Shown here piece after piece: positions 43,092 through 56,800 of a stretch of DNA of 64,000 nt. The DNA is taken from assembly GCA_949361645.1 (NCBI GenBank), contig OX442436.1, forward strand, positions 5,886,386 through 5,950,385, read 5' to 3'. The translations under genes were made by a program, and so were the position numbers. A model generated the notes under the pieces. That model was not told where the DNA came from. It made no database searches and worked only from the letters and a program-made list of their open reading frames with translations. Origin of the DNA: Spongilla lacustris. Lineage: Eukaryota > Porifera > Demospongiae > Spongillida > Spongillidae. How positions within the stretch are numbered: the first letter of the stretch is position 1; every line of letters starts with the position of its first letter.

Positions 43092-45635
43092 CAATATAAT
43101 CAAAAATGAAAATACTGGACACAATTAGGCACACAGAACATCAGTTAATATAAACACCACAACTGCAGCATGCCTGGTATGGGCGTGGTATCCCAGTGGA
43201 TCTCAGGGAAGGCGGGCAGCTCAGGCCTCCTCTCCCCAAGGTACTGCTGGTGCTGCTGCTGTGGGGTAAGCTCCCCGGGGGCCGCCCCCTCTGCACTCTC
43301 ACCGGAAGCATCCGCAGACTGGTATTCCCTGTATAGCAAAGTGGGAGAGGAGTCAGGTGGTGTGGTGTGGTGCCTAGATATGTATGCACAATAGCCACAT
43401 TGAGCTTCCTTCCTGCTTTGGGTTCCAACGTTTCCCCCCAGGTGGGTGAATACTGACTTGAACCATTGTCACCACCCACACATCAGTGTGTGCACCAAGT
43501 CATGCTACCCTCATCATTGAACATCTCCCACCCACAACCTCTGCTGGGACTTCAGAATTTTTATTTTTTTTTCTGAGAGAGGATACCTTTGGGTTGATTG
43601 GGTGCGTTGTCTCATTGCCTCAACAGGCGAGTCGTCTATGGGAAAGGTGTTCAGAGGTGAGTCTGGTTTGATGCGAATACCATAATAGTGGTACTTGGAA
43701 TTGCCCCTAAAGAGAGTATGCATCACTCCAATGTCATCATTACACCACAATGTCAAGCATACCTTGTACCAAGACGTCGTGTCTTGAGGCCAATAAAAAC
43801 GGAACGTATCAGCTTGCCAAAACTGGCCGCATTCACGGCATCAATTTTGTTAGCGGCACAGTGTCGCAGGTAGTGGTTGTAGAGAGTACTGCGGGGAAGG
43901 CTCACACCTTCAGCCGTCTCATAGTTGTCAAGCAGCCACTGCATCTATAGGGGGCAGTCGAGAGAGGGTGACAAAAATATCCCAGACACCAAGCCTTCAC
44001 AAGAATTGAACAAATAAAAGATAAGCCAACAATTTCAATACTGTTGACAAAACATTATAGTTAGCACGGTAATATTATGTAAGTCCATTAGAACACAAAC
44101 AAAACTCAACTGTCTGTGGGTGTGCTCTGGAGGTGTGTGAAATGTTGACTGGGTCGTGCATCCCAAGTCCCATCGAAAGGTGTTGTGGGTTTGTGCCATC
44201 GTAGTACGGCTGGGATTGCTGGATCCCCATCATGGAAGCAGGTGTTGTCACCACTGGCTGTGTAAGGATCTGTGAGTCTGTTTGGTATGGAGTCACATAC
44301 TGACCAGAGCTAAGGGGAAAAATAAGGAGGCAATAATGATTTTGGCTCTTTGAATAACAACTCCTTTATATAAATTGTTGACAAAATAGGAGTGGCGGAA
44401 TGATCTCTGCTAACAGCAACCACTATGAAATAATATCTACCGCACAACCGCAATAATCACGCAAGATAATGCACTAACCCATATTTCAAGGAGTGATTTC
44501 ACTGGATGATTTCAACATGGGGCTGGTCAAACAATGCTTCACACACTACACATTGCATTCTTACATCACTTGGGTCATGAATACATTAAGCTTACTGGAA
44601 CGGCTGCAAACCATGCATGCAAACGTGCATGCATCATGCAAAATAATTACCCAGTAATTACCCAGGGCAGTACAGCTCCTGCTCCGGCTTAATCCGCATG
44701 ATTGCAGTATTCGGCGGATACGCGTACGAATACAGGCACGACGGACGGTGATAGGAAATGCCAGGCCCGTGCGACGACTGCATTACTCCGAGCATCAATT
44801 CTGCTACAGCTTACGGCCGCTCTCAAATCAAAACGGAGGTATAGTCGCTATCGAGCTAAAATGTCTACCTTTCGCTTGGTCGATAAGCCATCCGCTCCAT
44901 GCGCTACGATATTTATAGAGAACATTATTTATACAACGCGCGCGCGTTATTACCATATGAAAGGCCAGCACCTGGCAACGGAATGATTGATTAGATCGTG
45001 GGTTAGTTACCAGGCAACCATAGTTGTGCCCACAACTATGCACATAACCACACCCCCCAGCTCAAGTCTACATGTACACGTACATGTATGAAACCAAAGT
45101 ACATTACATGATACAGATTTTAGCCCTTGAATGCATATACATGCATATGTAGTAGTATGCATATGTATATATACGTGTATGCAGTATGCACACAACACCC
45201 ACACAAAACAAGCCCCCCCCTTCCCCCTCCCGTCCAAATAAACAACAAACATGTGTATAACTGCAGGCTGCAGTCTAAACACAGCACTCACAGCTTGGTG
45301 GCCTGAGAGGTGGGTGTAGCAGCAGATGCTACAGTGAGGCCCTGGAGCGAGGAAGCTGTCAGGACAATGGAGGCCGGCAGTGACTGGGCCATGGACGATT
45401 TGAGCTGGGCCAAGTGGTTCTGGGCAGCAGCAAACAGCAATTTCTGCTGCTGCTCAGGCAGCCTAAGGGAACCAAGAGGTGCAAGGATGTCCGAACCGGA
45501 GTTCAGCAGAGTGGGCGCTGAGCCGTCCTTGAGGGGTTGGGCTTGTGCCGAGAGGACCCGAACCTGTACGGCAGGAGTGGCAGTGGGCTGGGCACCAGAG
45601 GCTGCTTGCTGGGGGCGGGCGGTCTGACTGCTCAT
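41237..45635 (-). CDS. RFX: RFX1/2/3-type winged-helix transcription factor
   Basis: Coding exons 45635-45292, 44309-44111, 43944-43763, 43706-43587, 43328-~43156, 42982-42924, 42844-42759, 42521-42260, 41913-41764, 41711-41503, 41423-41270, then either readthrough to the stop at 41237-41239 or splicing to further exons. Gln/Ala-rich N-terminus as in RFX1-3; winged-helix domain [20 protein letters not shown] ... [13 protein letters not shown] ... [17 protein letters not shown]; then the B, C and dimerisation regions ([68 protein letters not shown]). Binds X-boxes and activates ciliary and other genes. ATG 45635 lies two bases inside an exon (acceptor TTTTCAG), so a noncoding 5' exon is expected, probably ending at about 46656 (CCAG|GTACGA). 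A second first exon (44699-44662) joins exon 2 in the same phase. The exon 43328 donor is weak (T|GTTTAT). Confidence 0.92.
42530..42588. repeat. (CA)n microsatellite in RFX intron
   Basis: Pure CA run abutting the acceptor of RFX exon 42521-42260. Confidence 0.95.
42987..43092. repeat. (CA)n microsatellite with AAACAC interruptions
   Basis: Forms the acceptor-side region of RFX exon 42982-42924. Confidence 0.95.
44662..44699 (-). CDS. RFX: Alternative first coding exon of RFX
   Basis: ATG in CpG-rich sequence, 12 codons ([12 protein letters not shown] plus GG), donor GG|GTAATT. It leaves the same phase (2 nt) as the long N-terminal exon, so both can splice to 44309-44111. No acceptor precedes it, which argues for an internal promoter. 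It would give a protein without the Gln/Ala-rich N-terminus. Confidence 0.55.
45006..45018. promoter_or_regulatory. X-box in RFX intron 1 near the internal first exon
   Basis: GTTACCAGGCAAC fits the X-box consensus GTNRCC-N(0-3)-RGYAAC with one spacer base. It lies about 310 bp upstream of the alternative RFX start codon, so the gene may bind its own product. Confidence 0.5.
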
Positions 45636-46656
45636 GACTGAAAAGGCAAGGAGGTGGAGGTGGACTGAGAAACTGTCTTGGAGCTGAATAGTGCAATTCC
45701 AAGCTGTATGAGTACTGGAGTGAAATGATGTGACCAAAAAATAAAATTAAAATAAAAAACCATCAATCAGGAATATACATTTACATTTCAACTAAATTGG
45801 AACAAACGTATGGTAACAAAAAGTGGTGCAGCATGGGGCACAGTCTTGATTGCATGAGAGCTTGGCAACAGACAGATGGATCAGAACAATATGACCAACA
45901 TCAACATCCTCAAACAGAATAGAGTGGACCTGCCCACCTGTACACATTGACACATGACAGCAAATGGCCCTCACTGTTAGCCTTGCACAATACAATGTAC
46001 GATAACGTTGGAATATGATGCAAAACGCTAGGAAGGGCATTACAATAGCAACCATTGCTACGAGTCTTTGTATCTGGCAAATAAATTACCCTTCTTTACC
46101 ACTTCTATTGACGTTCTTTTGCTAACACCCTTAATTACTATGCAGTTGCCAAGCTTATCAAGTACTAGACACCATATACATGTGATGTTATACAATGACG
46201 CAACAGGGGAAGGTAAATAAATAGCAATGGACCAAAGCATACAGGTCTGCCAGACACAAGACAGAGACATAAAGTTATCAGACAGGGATATAAAGTTATC
46301 AGACAGAGCACTAACCATACTGAACTGAATTAACTGAACTGAACAGTAAGTAAACAAATCAAATACTACTCAAATCAAAACTGTTTATTGTGGTTGCAGA
46401 AATCTGTGACATAAAACTGTGCTGTCACGTATTTTGACACACGGCTGTTCCTTAGCGTGCTGCATAAATGTAGTAGTAAACACGAGAAGTTCATTGTATA
46501 TGAGTTAGTGAACAAAATTTTTGCCGCCAAAAATGGCAGCTTGAACGAATGAACGCACAGTGTAAAATCTTATTTTGCAGTCTAAAGGTTTGCTCATGTC
46601 GCTACAATACACTTTAGACTGTTTAACCCTCGTGTCTGCCATGTTTTTTCGTACCT

Positions 46657-46856
46657 GGTTATCCGTCGTCCTGGCTACAGTCGTCTTGGTGAGTTTGGAG
46701 TGGTCTCCTTGGTGAACGCGATCAGAGGGTGGAAAACTTCCGTGGGTGGATGATTGGTTCGTTTATCTTCGGATACGGCATTCGCATGGTTCATTCTGCG
46801 CATGCGTTCCATACGAAAGCCCGGGCTTTTTATTTGCATCTTTAACCACTTGAAAG
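46657..46856. promoter_or_regulatory. Shared divergent promoter, RFX / SMC2
   Basis: Lies between the proposed noncoding RFX exon 1 and the SMC2 start. Contains TGCGCATGCGT (46797-46807, NRF1-like) and GATTGG at about 46752-46757 (reverse CCAAT box), both typical of TATA-less cell-cycle and housekeeping promoters. Confidence 0.5.
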
Positions 46857-49800
46857 ATGTATATAAAACAAGTTGTGATTGATGGCTTCAAATCTTATGC
46901 TCAAAGAACAGAAATAGTAGGCTTTGACCCACTCTTCAACGCCATTACGGGCCTCAACGGGAGTGGAAAGTCGAACATCTTGGATGGAATATGCTTTTTG
47001 CTCGGCATTTCCAACTTATCACAGGTACTGAGTGTGCGTGTGTAGTCTAGGGCAGTATACGTATGTAACTAGAGATAGTTTCATAAGATGTTGGGCCATA
47101 ATTAGAGTTGGGGGCGTGGGTGTATTTAGGTTCGAGCAAGCAGCCTTCAGGAGTTAGTCTACAAGGGCGGTCAAGCCGGCATCACAAAGGCAACTGTTAC
47201 TATCACATTCGACAACTCTGACAAGAAGCAGAGTCCTCTTGGCTATGAGACCTACGATGAAATTACCGTATCCAGGCAGGTTTGTTGCAAGCACACACAC
47301 ACACACACACAGCATGTCAACAGCACCCTCCAACTGTAATCCACTTACTTACCGTCTAGATTGTGATTGGTGGTCGCAATAAGTACCTGATCAATGGCAG
47401 CAATGCCACACCCTCCCGAGTGCAAGACTTGTTCAGATCAGTCCAACTAAATGTCAACAACCCGCATTTCCTTATCATGCAGGTAAAGCAACTGGCATGC
47501 TCAGTACAGGCTGTAAAAGCACACGCACACAAACATGTATGTACACAATAAACACATGCACTTGCACAAAACACACACCCCACACACAACACCATTGCAT
47601 GCCCATACACACTTGCCACACCCACCCATGCACACATACACACTGCCACACCCACACTGCACATACACACTTGCCACACCCACCCATGCACACATACACA
47701 CTGCCACACCCACACTGCACACGTACACACTGCCACACCCACACTGCACACATACACACTGCCACACCCACCCATGCACACATACACACTGCCACACCCA
47801 CACTGCACACATACACACTTGCCACACCCACACTGCACACATACACACTTGCCACACCCACCCATGCACACATACACACTGCCACACCCACACTGCACAC
47901 ATACACACTTGTCACACCCACCCTGCACACATACACACTTGCCACACCCACCCATGCAGGGACGCATAACAAAGGTTCTCAACATGAAGCCTCCAGAGGT
48001 TTGTTAAACCTGCTCCCCCCCCCCCCCCCCCAACTTTATTGCCTCCATGTGACCCTCCACCTGCCTCCATGTGACCCTCCATTTCCTTCCATCTCTCCCC
48101 TTCCTAACCCTCTTGCTACTAAGCACTATCCACAGACTGGTAGCATGTGGTGTCATGTTAGCAGTTCCAGCATATAAACATATGCTATTTGGCTTGTGGA
48201 GGTGACTTGGTTAGCACATAAGGGTGTACCACATAGGGGTGTACCACAATAAGGGTGTACCACATAGGGGTGTACCACATAAGGGTGTACCACATAAGGG
48301 TGTACCGCATAAGGGTGTACCGCATAAGGGTGTACCACAATAAGGGTGTACCACATAAGGGTGTACCACATAAGGGTGTAGCACATAAGGGTGTAGCACA
48401 TAAGGGTGTACCACATAAGGGTGTACCACATAAGGGTGTACCACATAGGGGTGTACCACATAAGGGTGTACCACATAGGGGTGTACCACATAAGGGTGTA
48501 CCACATAAGGGTGTACCACATAAGGGTGTAGCACATAGGGGTGTACCACATAAGGGTGTACCGCATAAGGGTGTACCACAATAAGGGTGTACCACATAAG
48601 GGTGTAGCACATAGGGGTGTACAACATAAGGGTGTACCACAATAAGGGTGTACCACAATAAGGGTGTACCACATAGGGGTGTACCACATAGGGGTGTACC
48701 ACATAAGGGTGTACCACATAAGGGTGTACCACATAAGGGTGTACCGCATAAGGGTGTACCACAATAAGGGTGTACCACATAAGGGTGTAGCACATAAGGG
48801 TGTAGCACATAAGGGTGTAGCACATAAGGGTGTACCACATAAGGGTGTACCACATAAGGGTGTACCACATAGGGGTGTACCACATAAGGGTGTACCACAT
48901 AGGGGTGTACCACATAAGGGTGTACCACATAAGGGTGTACCACATAAGGGTGTAGCACATAGGGGTGTACCACATAGGGGTGTACCACATAAGGGTGTAC
49001 CACATAGGGGTGTACCACATAAGGGTGTACCACATAGGGGTGTACCACATAAGGGTGTACCACATAGGGGTGTACCACATAAGGGTGTACCACATAGGGG
49101 TGTACCACATAAGGGTGTACCACATAGGGGTGTACCACATAAGGGTATGTACATAGTTCTATTGCACAATTTGTTGTCATGATTTAGACTAAGCCAAGGG
49201 GGTGCCTTTTTAATTTGCCAGTTGTACAATTGGGATTGAGATTCCCCCCCCACCCCTTCATCCCCATGACCAGATTCTTGCCATGATCGAGGAAGCTGCA
49301 GGGACTAGGATGTATGAGAGCAAACGTGCGGCTGCACAGAAGACCATTGAGAAGAAGGACAGCAAGCTGAAGGAGATTGAGACGGTGAGCTGTGGTAATG
49401 GAGCCGGCATACCATATGTGTGCACTTATAACTACTGGTAGTGTGCAGACATACTACACATCTGGTTTGTGTCCCTTGATGCGCTTGCTTAACTAGTGGT
49501 GTACATCTTGCTTAACTAGTGGTGTACATCTTGCTTAACTAGTGATGTACATCTTGCTTAACTAGTGGTGTACATCTTGCTTAACTAGTGGTGTACATCT
49601 TGCTTAACTAGTGGTGCACATCTTGCTTAACTAGTGGTGTACATCTTGCTTAACTAGTGGTGTACATCTTGCTTAACTAGTGGTGTACATCTTGCTTAAC
49701 TAGTGGTGTACATCTTGCTTAACTGGTGGTGTACATCTTGCTTAACTGGTGGTGTACATCGCATGGCAGGGGAACAATAGACTCTCCTTGTAGGGCTTGC

Positions 49801-50462
49801 TTATGCTTATGCTTTTGCCTTTATGGCTGCATTTGCAGCTGTAATTTTTTGTTGACATATTTCCTAACTCTTTCCTGGCATTCAGTTCTTGACCTTTGAC
49901 CTAAGGGAGAGGGGGTGCAGGGTAGTAAAAAGGTGAAGAGGGATTGGAGGGAGGTGAAAGAAGAGGGATTGGAGGGAGGTGAAAGAAGAGGGATTGGAGG
50001 GAGGTGAAAGAAGAGGGATTGGAGGGAGGTGAAAGAAGAGGGATTGGAGTGGATAAGGAAAGTGAATGGGGTGGGGAGAGAAAGGTCTATGATTTTTGTA
50101 CGAGTATGTTGTATTTGCAGATCTTGGAGGAGGAGATTACCCCAACATTAAGGAAGCTAAAAGAGGTAAGCTATATAGTGGTCATGATTTATACCTGACC
50201 TCCACCTTAGGATTATTGCATATTCCACTGCATTCATTACCACATACCAATACACCTATTATCACATACCAGTACTCCTATTATCACATACCAGTACTCC
50301 TATTATCACATACCAGTACACCTGCACCCAAATGTTATCACATACCAGTACACCCATTACCACATACCAGTACATCTGCAGCATTTATCACTAGCATAGC
50401 AATTGCAGTAGAGATAATGTGACCTCTGATTGCAGCCAAATATCCCCTTCTCTCCCTCCCTG

Positions 50463-50517
<55 letters not shown>

Positions 50518-50812
50518 GTGTTGTGTGTGTGTGTGTACACTGTACATTGTATTTTCATTGCTGAGGGACCCTCTGATATTCAGACATATTCAGCCTTTGT
50601 TTATTGACCAGATCAATAGTTGGCATATAAGACCATTGAATTGTATATTGTTGTGGGTGTGGTATTGGACGTTTTAGTATTGATGGCACCATGATCTAAA
50701 TTGAAAATGTGTGTGTGTGTATGTGAATCTGTATGTGTGTGTGTATGTAATAAATCTGTGTGTGTGTGTGTATGTGTAATAAATCTGTGTGTGTGTGTGT
50801 ATGTGTAATAAA

Positions 50813-50854
<42 letters not shown>

Positions 50855-53800
50855 GTGGACTAGTTCCCCTGGCAGTTGTGCCCTTCCTAAAGACTCATAA
50901 GACAAAGACAGCAAATGATAGTTATATGCTCAAAGGTAACAGCTCCATACATGTGCAGTGATTCCATTGACCAAAAGTAACACTGATTCAGAGAAAGTAT
51001 GCTGGTGGAGAGGGAATAGACCAAATGGTACACTGATTCCACCATTCCGTCAACCATGGATGCCTAAGTGCTCTATTGTCACAGCGAGGCTATACACAGT
51101 AATCTTGTAGGCAGATCATGTGATGTAAGCATTATCATATAATTTGTACTGGTAGTACTGCATATATAGGGCCTACTTCTGACCCCAATTTGTGGAAGTT
51201 GGAGAAATATTATTTCGTGAGGAAAAAGGCATTATACAAATAAGATAACCACACACATGTACTGTTTTCATAGCTGTTTCAATAATCTTGGAGAAGATAA
51301 GATACTGATGGGTGTAATGTTTAGTAGCTTGCAAAGCTTCCGACTCCCAGACTCCCCACGCCCTTCCCCAAGTGTTATAAAAACTTGTCACACTTTGTGA
51401 AAACATCATTAAACCGACTTCCACTGGATTCTCAGAAACAAATGCAGGGCTTTAAAAAACCCGGGGGGACATCTAATTCTCCTCTCTGCGACCCTTTGTC
51501 CTTATGAGCAGTGATGTGTTATCCCCTGGAGGGAGGGGGTCCTTATGAGCAGGGATATGTTACCCCCTGGAGGGAGGGGGTCCTTATGAGCAGTGATATG
51601 TTACCCCCTGGAGGGAGGGGGTCCTTATGAGCAGTAATGTGTGTTACCCCCTGGAGGGAGGGGGTCCTTATGAGCAGTGATGTTACCCCCTGGAGGGAGA
51701 GGGTTGCAGTCATCAATAAACACTGGTTCAACAAAATTTCTTGTGAGACCTACTAGTCCCCAGACCCACTTGTGCACCTGTTTGTAACTTTTGTTTTTCC
51801 TAAGGTTCCACCACCTGTATTGTTTTGCTGATAGGTATTGTGTTACTAAAGGTATTGTGTGTTGACTACTTTGGGATGTTCCTGGGATGGCGTCCTTTTT
51901 ACATTGTAATTTTTGTTGTGCAGTGCAATAAATATCCCATGTCCCTCTCCCCACACCACCCTCTCCTCCACACTACCCTCACCCCCACACTACCCTCTCC
52001 CCCATACTACCCTCTCCCCCACACCACCCTCTTCCCTACCACACCACCCTTCCCCAATCCACCCTTCCCCCACTCCACATCAGGAACGTTCCTCCTATTT
52101 GGAGTATCAGAAGGTTGTACGTGAACTGGAGCACCTCAGCCGGCTAACTGTAGCCTTCCAGTTTGCTGAGGCTGAGGTCAGAACTATGGGCTATGGGGGG
52201 AGGGGGGCACTTGGGGGTACTGTGGGCTATGGGAGGAGGGGGGCACTTGGGGGTAGTGTGGGCTGTGGGAGGAGGGGCTATGGGTGAGGGGGGCACTTGG
52301 GGGTAGTGTGGGCTAAGGGGGAGGGGGGCACTTGGGGGTACTGTGGGCTATGGGGGAGGGGGGCACTTGGGGGTACTGTGGGCTATGGGGGGAGGGGGGG
52401 CACTTGGGGGTACTGTCTCAGTCTGTCATATTCAAATTGTAGTGTTGCTTATTTAATGTGACTCCTCCCACACTTGCTTACTCATATTTGACTCCATCTT
52501 ATTCCTAAACCAAAACAAAGAAATGTTGTAAGCAATCTTCTGCTGATCTGGAAGGCATGAGAGCTGAAATTGAAGGACATAAGTCTCAGATTACTGAGGT
52601 TTGTGCTGTGGTATGATGGTGTACATGGTGCTACCTTTGTGCTGTGGTGTACATGGTGCTACCTTTGTGCTGTGGTGTACATGGTGCTACCTTTGTGCTG
52701 TGGTGTGATGGTGTACATGGTGCTACCTTTGTGCTGTGGTGTGATGGTGTACATGGTGCTACCTTTGTGCTGTGGTGTACATGGTGCTACCTTTGTGCTG
52801 TGGTGTACATGGTGCTACCTTTGTGCTGTGGTGTACATGGTGCTACCTTTGTGCTGTGGTGTGATGGTGTACATGGTGCTACCTTTGTGCTGTGGTGTAC
52901 ATGGTGCTACCTTTGTGCTGTGGTGTGATGGTGCATGTGCTCTTTAAACATCTAGTCAGATGTGAAGCTTCAAGAACTGGATGAAGCCATGAGGGAGTTG
53001 GAAAGAAAGCAGTCTGAGGTATGTGCTATATAGTACATAGGCTATGGGACATACCTGTAGCATGTAGGCTATGGGACATACCTATAGCATGTAGGCTATG
53101 GGACATACCACACAAGAACTATAGCACGTAGGCTATGGGACATACCACACAAGTACTATAGCACGTAGGCTATGGGACATACCTATAGCATGTAGGCTAT
53201 GGGACATACCACACAAGAACTATAGCATGTTGGCTATGGGACATACCACACAAGTACTATAGCACGTAGGCTATGGGACATACCTATAGCATGTAGGCTA
53301 TGGGACATACCACACAAGAACTATAGCATGTTGGCTATGGGACATACCACACAAGTACTATAGCACGTAGGCTATGGGACATACCTATAGCACGTAGGCT
53401 ATGGGACATACCACACAAGAACTATAGCACGTAGGCTATGGGACATACCACACAAGAACTATAGCACGTAGGCTATGGGACATACCACACAAGAACTATA
53501 GCACGTAGGCTATGGGACATACCTATAGCATGTAGGCTATGGGACATACCACACAAGAACTATAGCATGTTGGCTATGGGACATACCACACAAGTACTAT
53601 AGCACGTAGGCTATGGGACATACCTATAGCACGTAGGCTATGGGACATACCACACAAGAACTATAGCACGTAGGCTATGGGACATACCACACAAGAACTA
53701 TAGCACGTAGGCTATGGGACATACCTATAGCACGTAGGCTATGGGACATACCACACAAGAACTATAGCACGTAGGCTATGGGACATACCTATAGCACGTA

Positions 53801-56800
53801 GGCTATGGGACATACCACACAAGAACTATAGCACGTAGGCTATGGGACATACCACACAAGAACTATAGCACGTAGGCTATGGGACATACCTATAGCACGT
53901 AGGCTATGGGACATACCACACAAGAACTATAGCACATAGCTATGGGACATACCACACAAGTACAGGCTATGGGACATAGGCTATGGGACATACCAATTAG
54001 CAGGTTGAATCTGTACTCTTCCCTAGTACAAAGGCCTGTATGTTTGTATGTTTGAACCTTTGCAGGCCTTGTGAAGGGGAAAGGCATTCTAATTCATGCC
54101 CCATCAGCAGGCCATTACTCCCATTGCCCCCATCACCCTGCCATTACTCCCATTGCCCCATCACCCTGCCATTACTCCCAATGTTGCCCCATCACCCTGC
54201 CATTACTCCCATTGCCCCCATCACCCTGACATTACTCCCATTGCCCCCCCCCCATCACCCTGACATTACTCCCATTGCCCCCATCACCCTGCCATTACTC
54301 CCATTGCCCCCATCACCCTGACATTACTCCCATTGCCCCCATCACCCTGCCATTACTCCCATTGCCCCCATCACCCTGCCATTACTCCCATTGCCCCCAT
54401 CACCCTGCCATTACTCCCATTGCCCCCATCACCCTGCCATTACTCCCATTGCCCCATCACTCTGCCATTACTCCCATTGCCCCCATCACCCTGACATTAC
54501 TCCCATTGCCCCCATCACCCTGCCATTACTCCCATTGCCCCCATCACCTGCCATTACTCCCATTGCCCCCCCCCCATCAGCCTGCCATTACTCCCATTGC
54601 CCCCCCCCATCAGCCTGCCATTACTCCCATTGCCCCCCCCCCATCAGCCTGCCATTACTCCCATTGCCCCCCCCCATCAGCCTGCCATTACTCCCATTGC
54701 CCCCATCAGCCTGCCATTACTCCCATTGCCCCCATCACCCTGACATTACTCCCATTGCCCCCATCACCCTGCCATTACTCCCATTGCCCCCATCACCTGC
54801 CATTACTCCCATTGCCCCCCCCCCCCCATCAGCCTGCCATTACTCCCATTGCCCCCCCCCCCATCAGCCTGCCATTACTCCCATTGCCCCCCCCCCCATC
54901 AGCCTGCCATTACTCCCATTGCCCCCCCCCCATCAGCCTGCCATTACTCCCATTGCCCCCCCCCCCCCATCAGCCTGCCATTACTCCCATTGCCCCATCA
55001 CCCTGCCATTACTCCCATTGCCCCCATCACCCTGACATTACTCCCATTGCCCCCATCACCCTGCCATTACTCCCATTGCCCCCCCCCCCCCCCCCCCATC
55101 AGCCTGCCATTACTCCCATTGCCCCCATCACCCTGCCCATTGCACATCATCATCTTAACACACTCTTTAGAAAGTCCTACAATGATATAATTACCTTGTC
55201 CCAGTCTAATGCTGCCTTCTTTATGAGTAAAAGGATATAACCACACAAACATACTTCAACCACAGAATTACATTCCCAAAACCAGGGCATCTTTGTTTTT
55301 CATACAATTGGGTTAAGTAAGGCTGCTTTGTGGGCCACTTCAATTGCAGCTGGCAACAGGGGCTGTAACCTTGTGGCCTTGCTGAATTATGTGAAACTTT
55401 ACCTTATGTGTAGTGCCAATTAGTGGTCATGTCTTCAAGTTAAGCACTAAATATTTCTCTAGCCTTCTTTTACACTAGGCAACATGTTGCCAGCAACTCA
55501 ATATGCAGTAACCTAAACCTTTAAAAAAAAAAAAACTTTTACTACACTTTTACATAATGTCAATTTGAGTTGCTTGATGTTGCCCAGCGTAACAAAAGGG
55601 CTTTTGGGAATGAACAATCTGTGCAGCTGACGTGCTACCACCGACTGAAGCCTGAGGATATGATCACAGAAGATTGGCTTGGGCCACACACTTTAATAGG
55701 GGATGCAGGCATTGTGAATTAGTTACTGGGACCCTCTTAGTCATGGTGCATAATCATGTGGGACTACCTTTAATGATTGTTCAAAGGAGAAGGCTAACTA
55801 ATGTCTAAGGAGAGTGATGCTAAATGAAAATATTAAAGCTACTCCCTTGAAGATAGTCATCAAAAGCTACCAAACTCTCCTTTCAATAAGAGGAAACTTA
55901 AAACATTTTCTACTTGTGTACATTCAACTTCGCTGTAGCTGTTCAGGAGCGTAATAGATTATCATAACCAAATATGGGAGGCTTATTGCGGTTAGTATAA
56001 TGTATACATGTACATGTATATTTATTGCGGTAATGCATGCAGGATGAGGCATAAATTTGGGGGGAGGGGGGGGGGGTCCTCGTTTTTAAATTACTGTAGG
56101 TCAGGTAGGTTAGGGTATTCATAGCTGCAGATTGTGAACCCTATGCCTTTGTGGATCTCCTTACAAAGAGCCCTCTCACCATTTAAAAGACTAAAGTATT
56201 TTCCAAGGATAGGAGGTTGTCTTTTTGAGGAAAGGTTGTCTGTTGTGAGGGAGTCTGTACTAGGGAAGGATCGCTTTACTTTACCTAAGCTTTATGATAC
56301 AGTAATACAAAATGTCACAAGCCAATAATATTATTCATGAATTGAAAACGTGCAAACAATAATAGGTTTATCTAATTTGTTACCACTAGCCCTAGAAACA
56401 CACAAATAGAATTAAAAAATAGAATTACAAACTTTAAACTTCAAATAGCATGAAAACCACATTTCTTTGACACATCCAGGTGCACAGATATTGTATACAC
56501 AGATAGAATCCCTAACACAAATGTTAAGAGTGGAAGCTGTAGCGGAACTAAGGCAGTGCGATTATGGGGATACATAATGTAGCTTTATTCTATGAGGTAG
56601 AATAAAATAGAGGTGAGCATGAGTATAATTTGTGGGGTTTTGAAGTATATAAGTGACATGGAAATCTGATGAGATTATAGATATAGCTGTTCAGGTGGTC
56701 AGCTAGAAATCTGAAAATAGTCTAGGGTTAGGTAACTGATGGTAACTTTTACAATCTGATTGGAGGTGCCAGAATTTTGGCACCACTCATATAAAACATA

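Noticed and set aside
48153..49253. 300-366-codon ORFs in several frames
   Set aside because: They are read through a 15-bp tandem repeat lacking stop codons, inside SMC2 intron 4.
51173..51424. 83-codon minus ORF in SMC2 intron 6
   Set aside because: No recognisable domain or splice support. Likely chance or decayed repeat.
54275..55240. 321-codon Pro/His-rich ORF
   Set aside because: 29-bp repeat with variable C-runs. The frame shifts with each run, and it lies in SMC2 intron 9.
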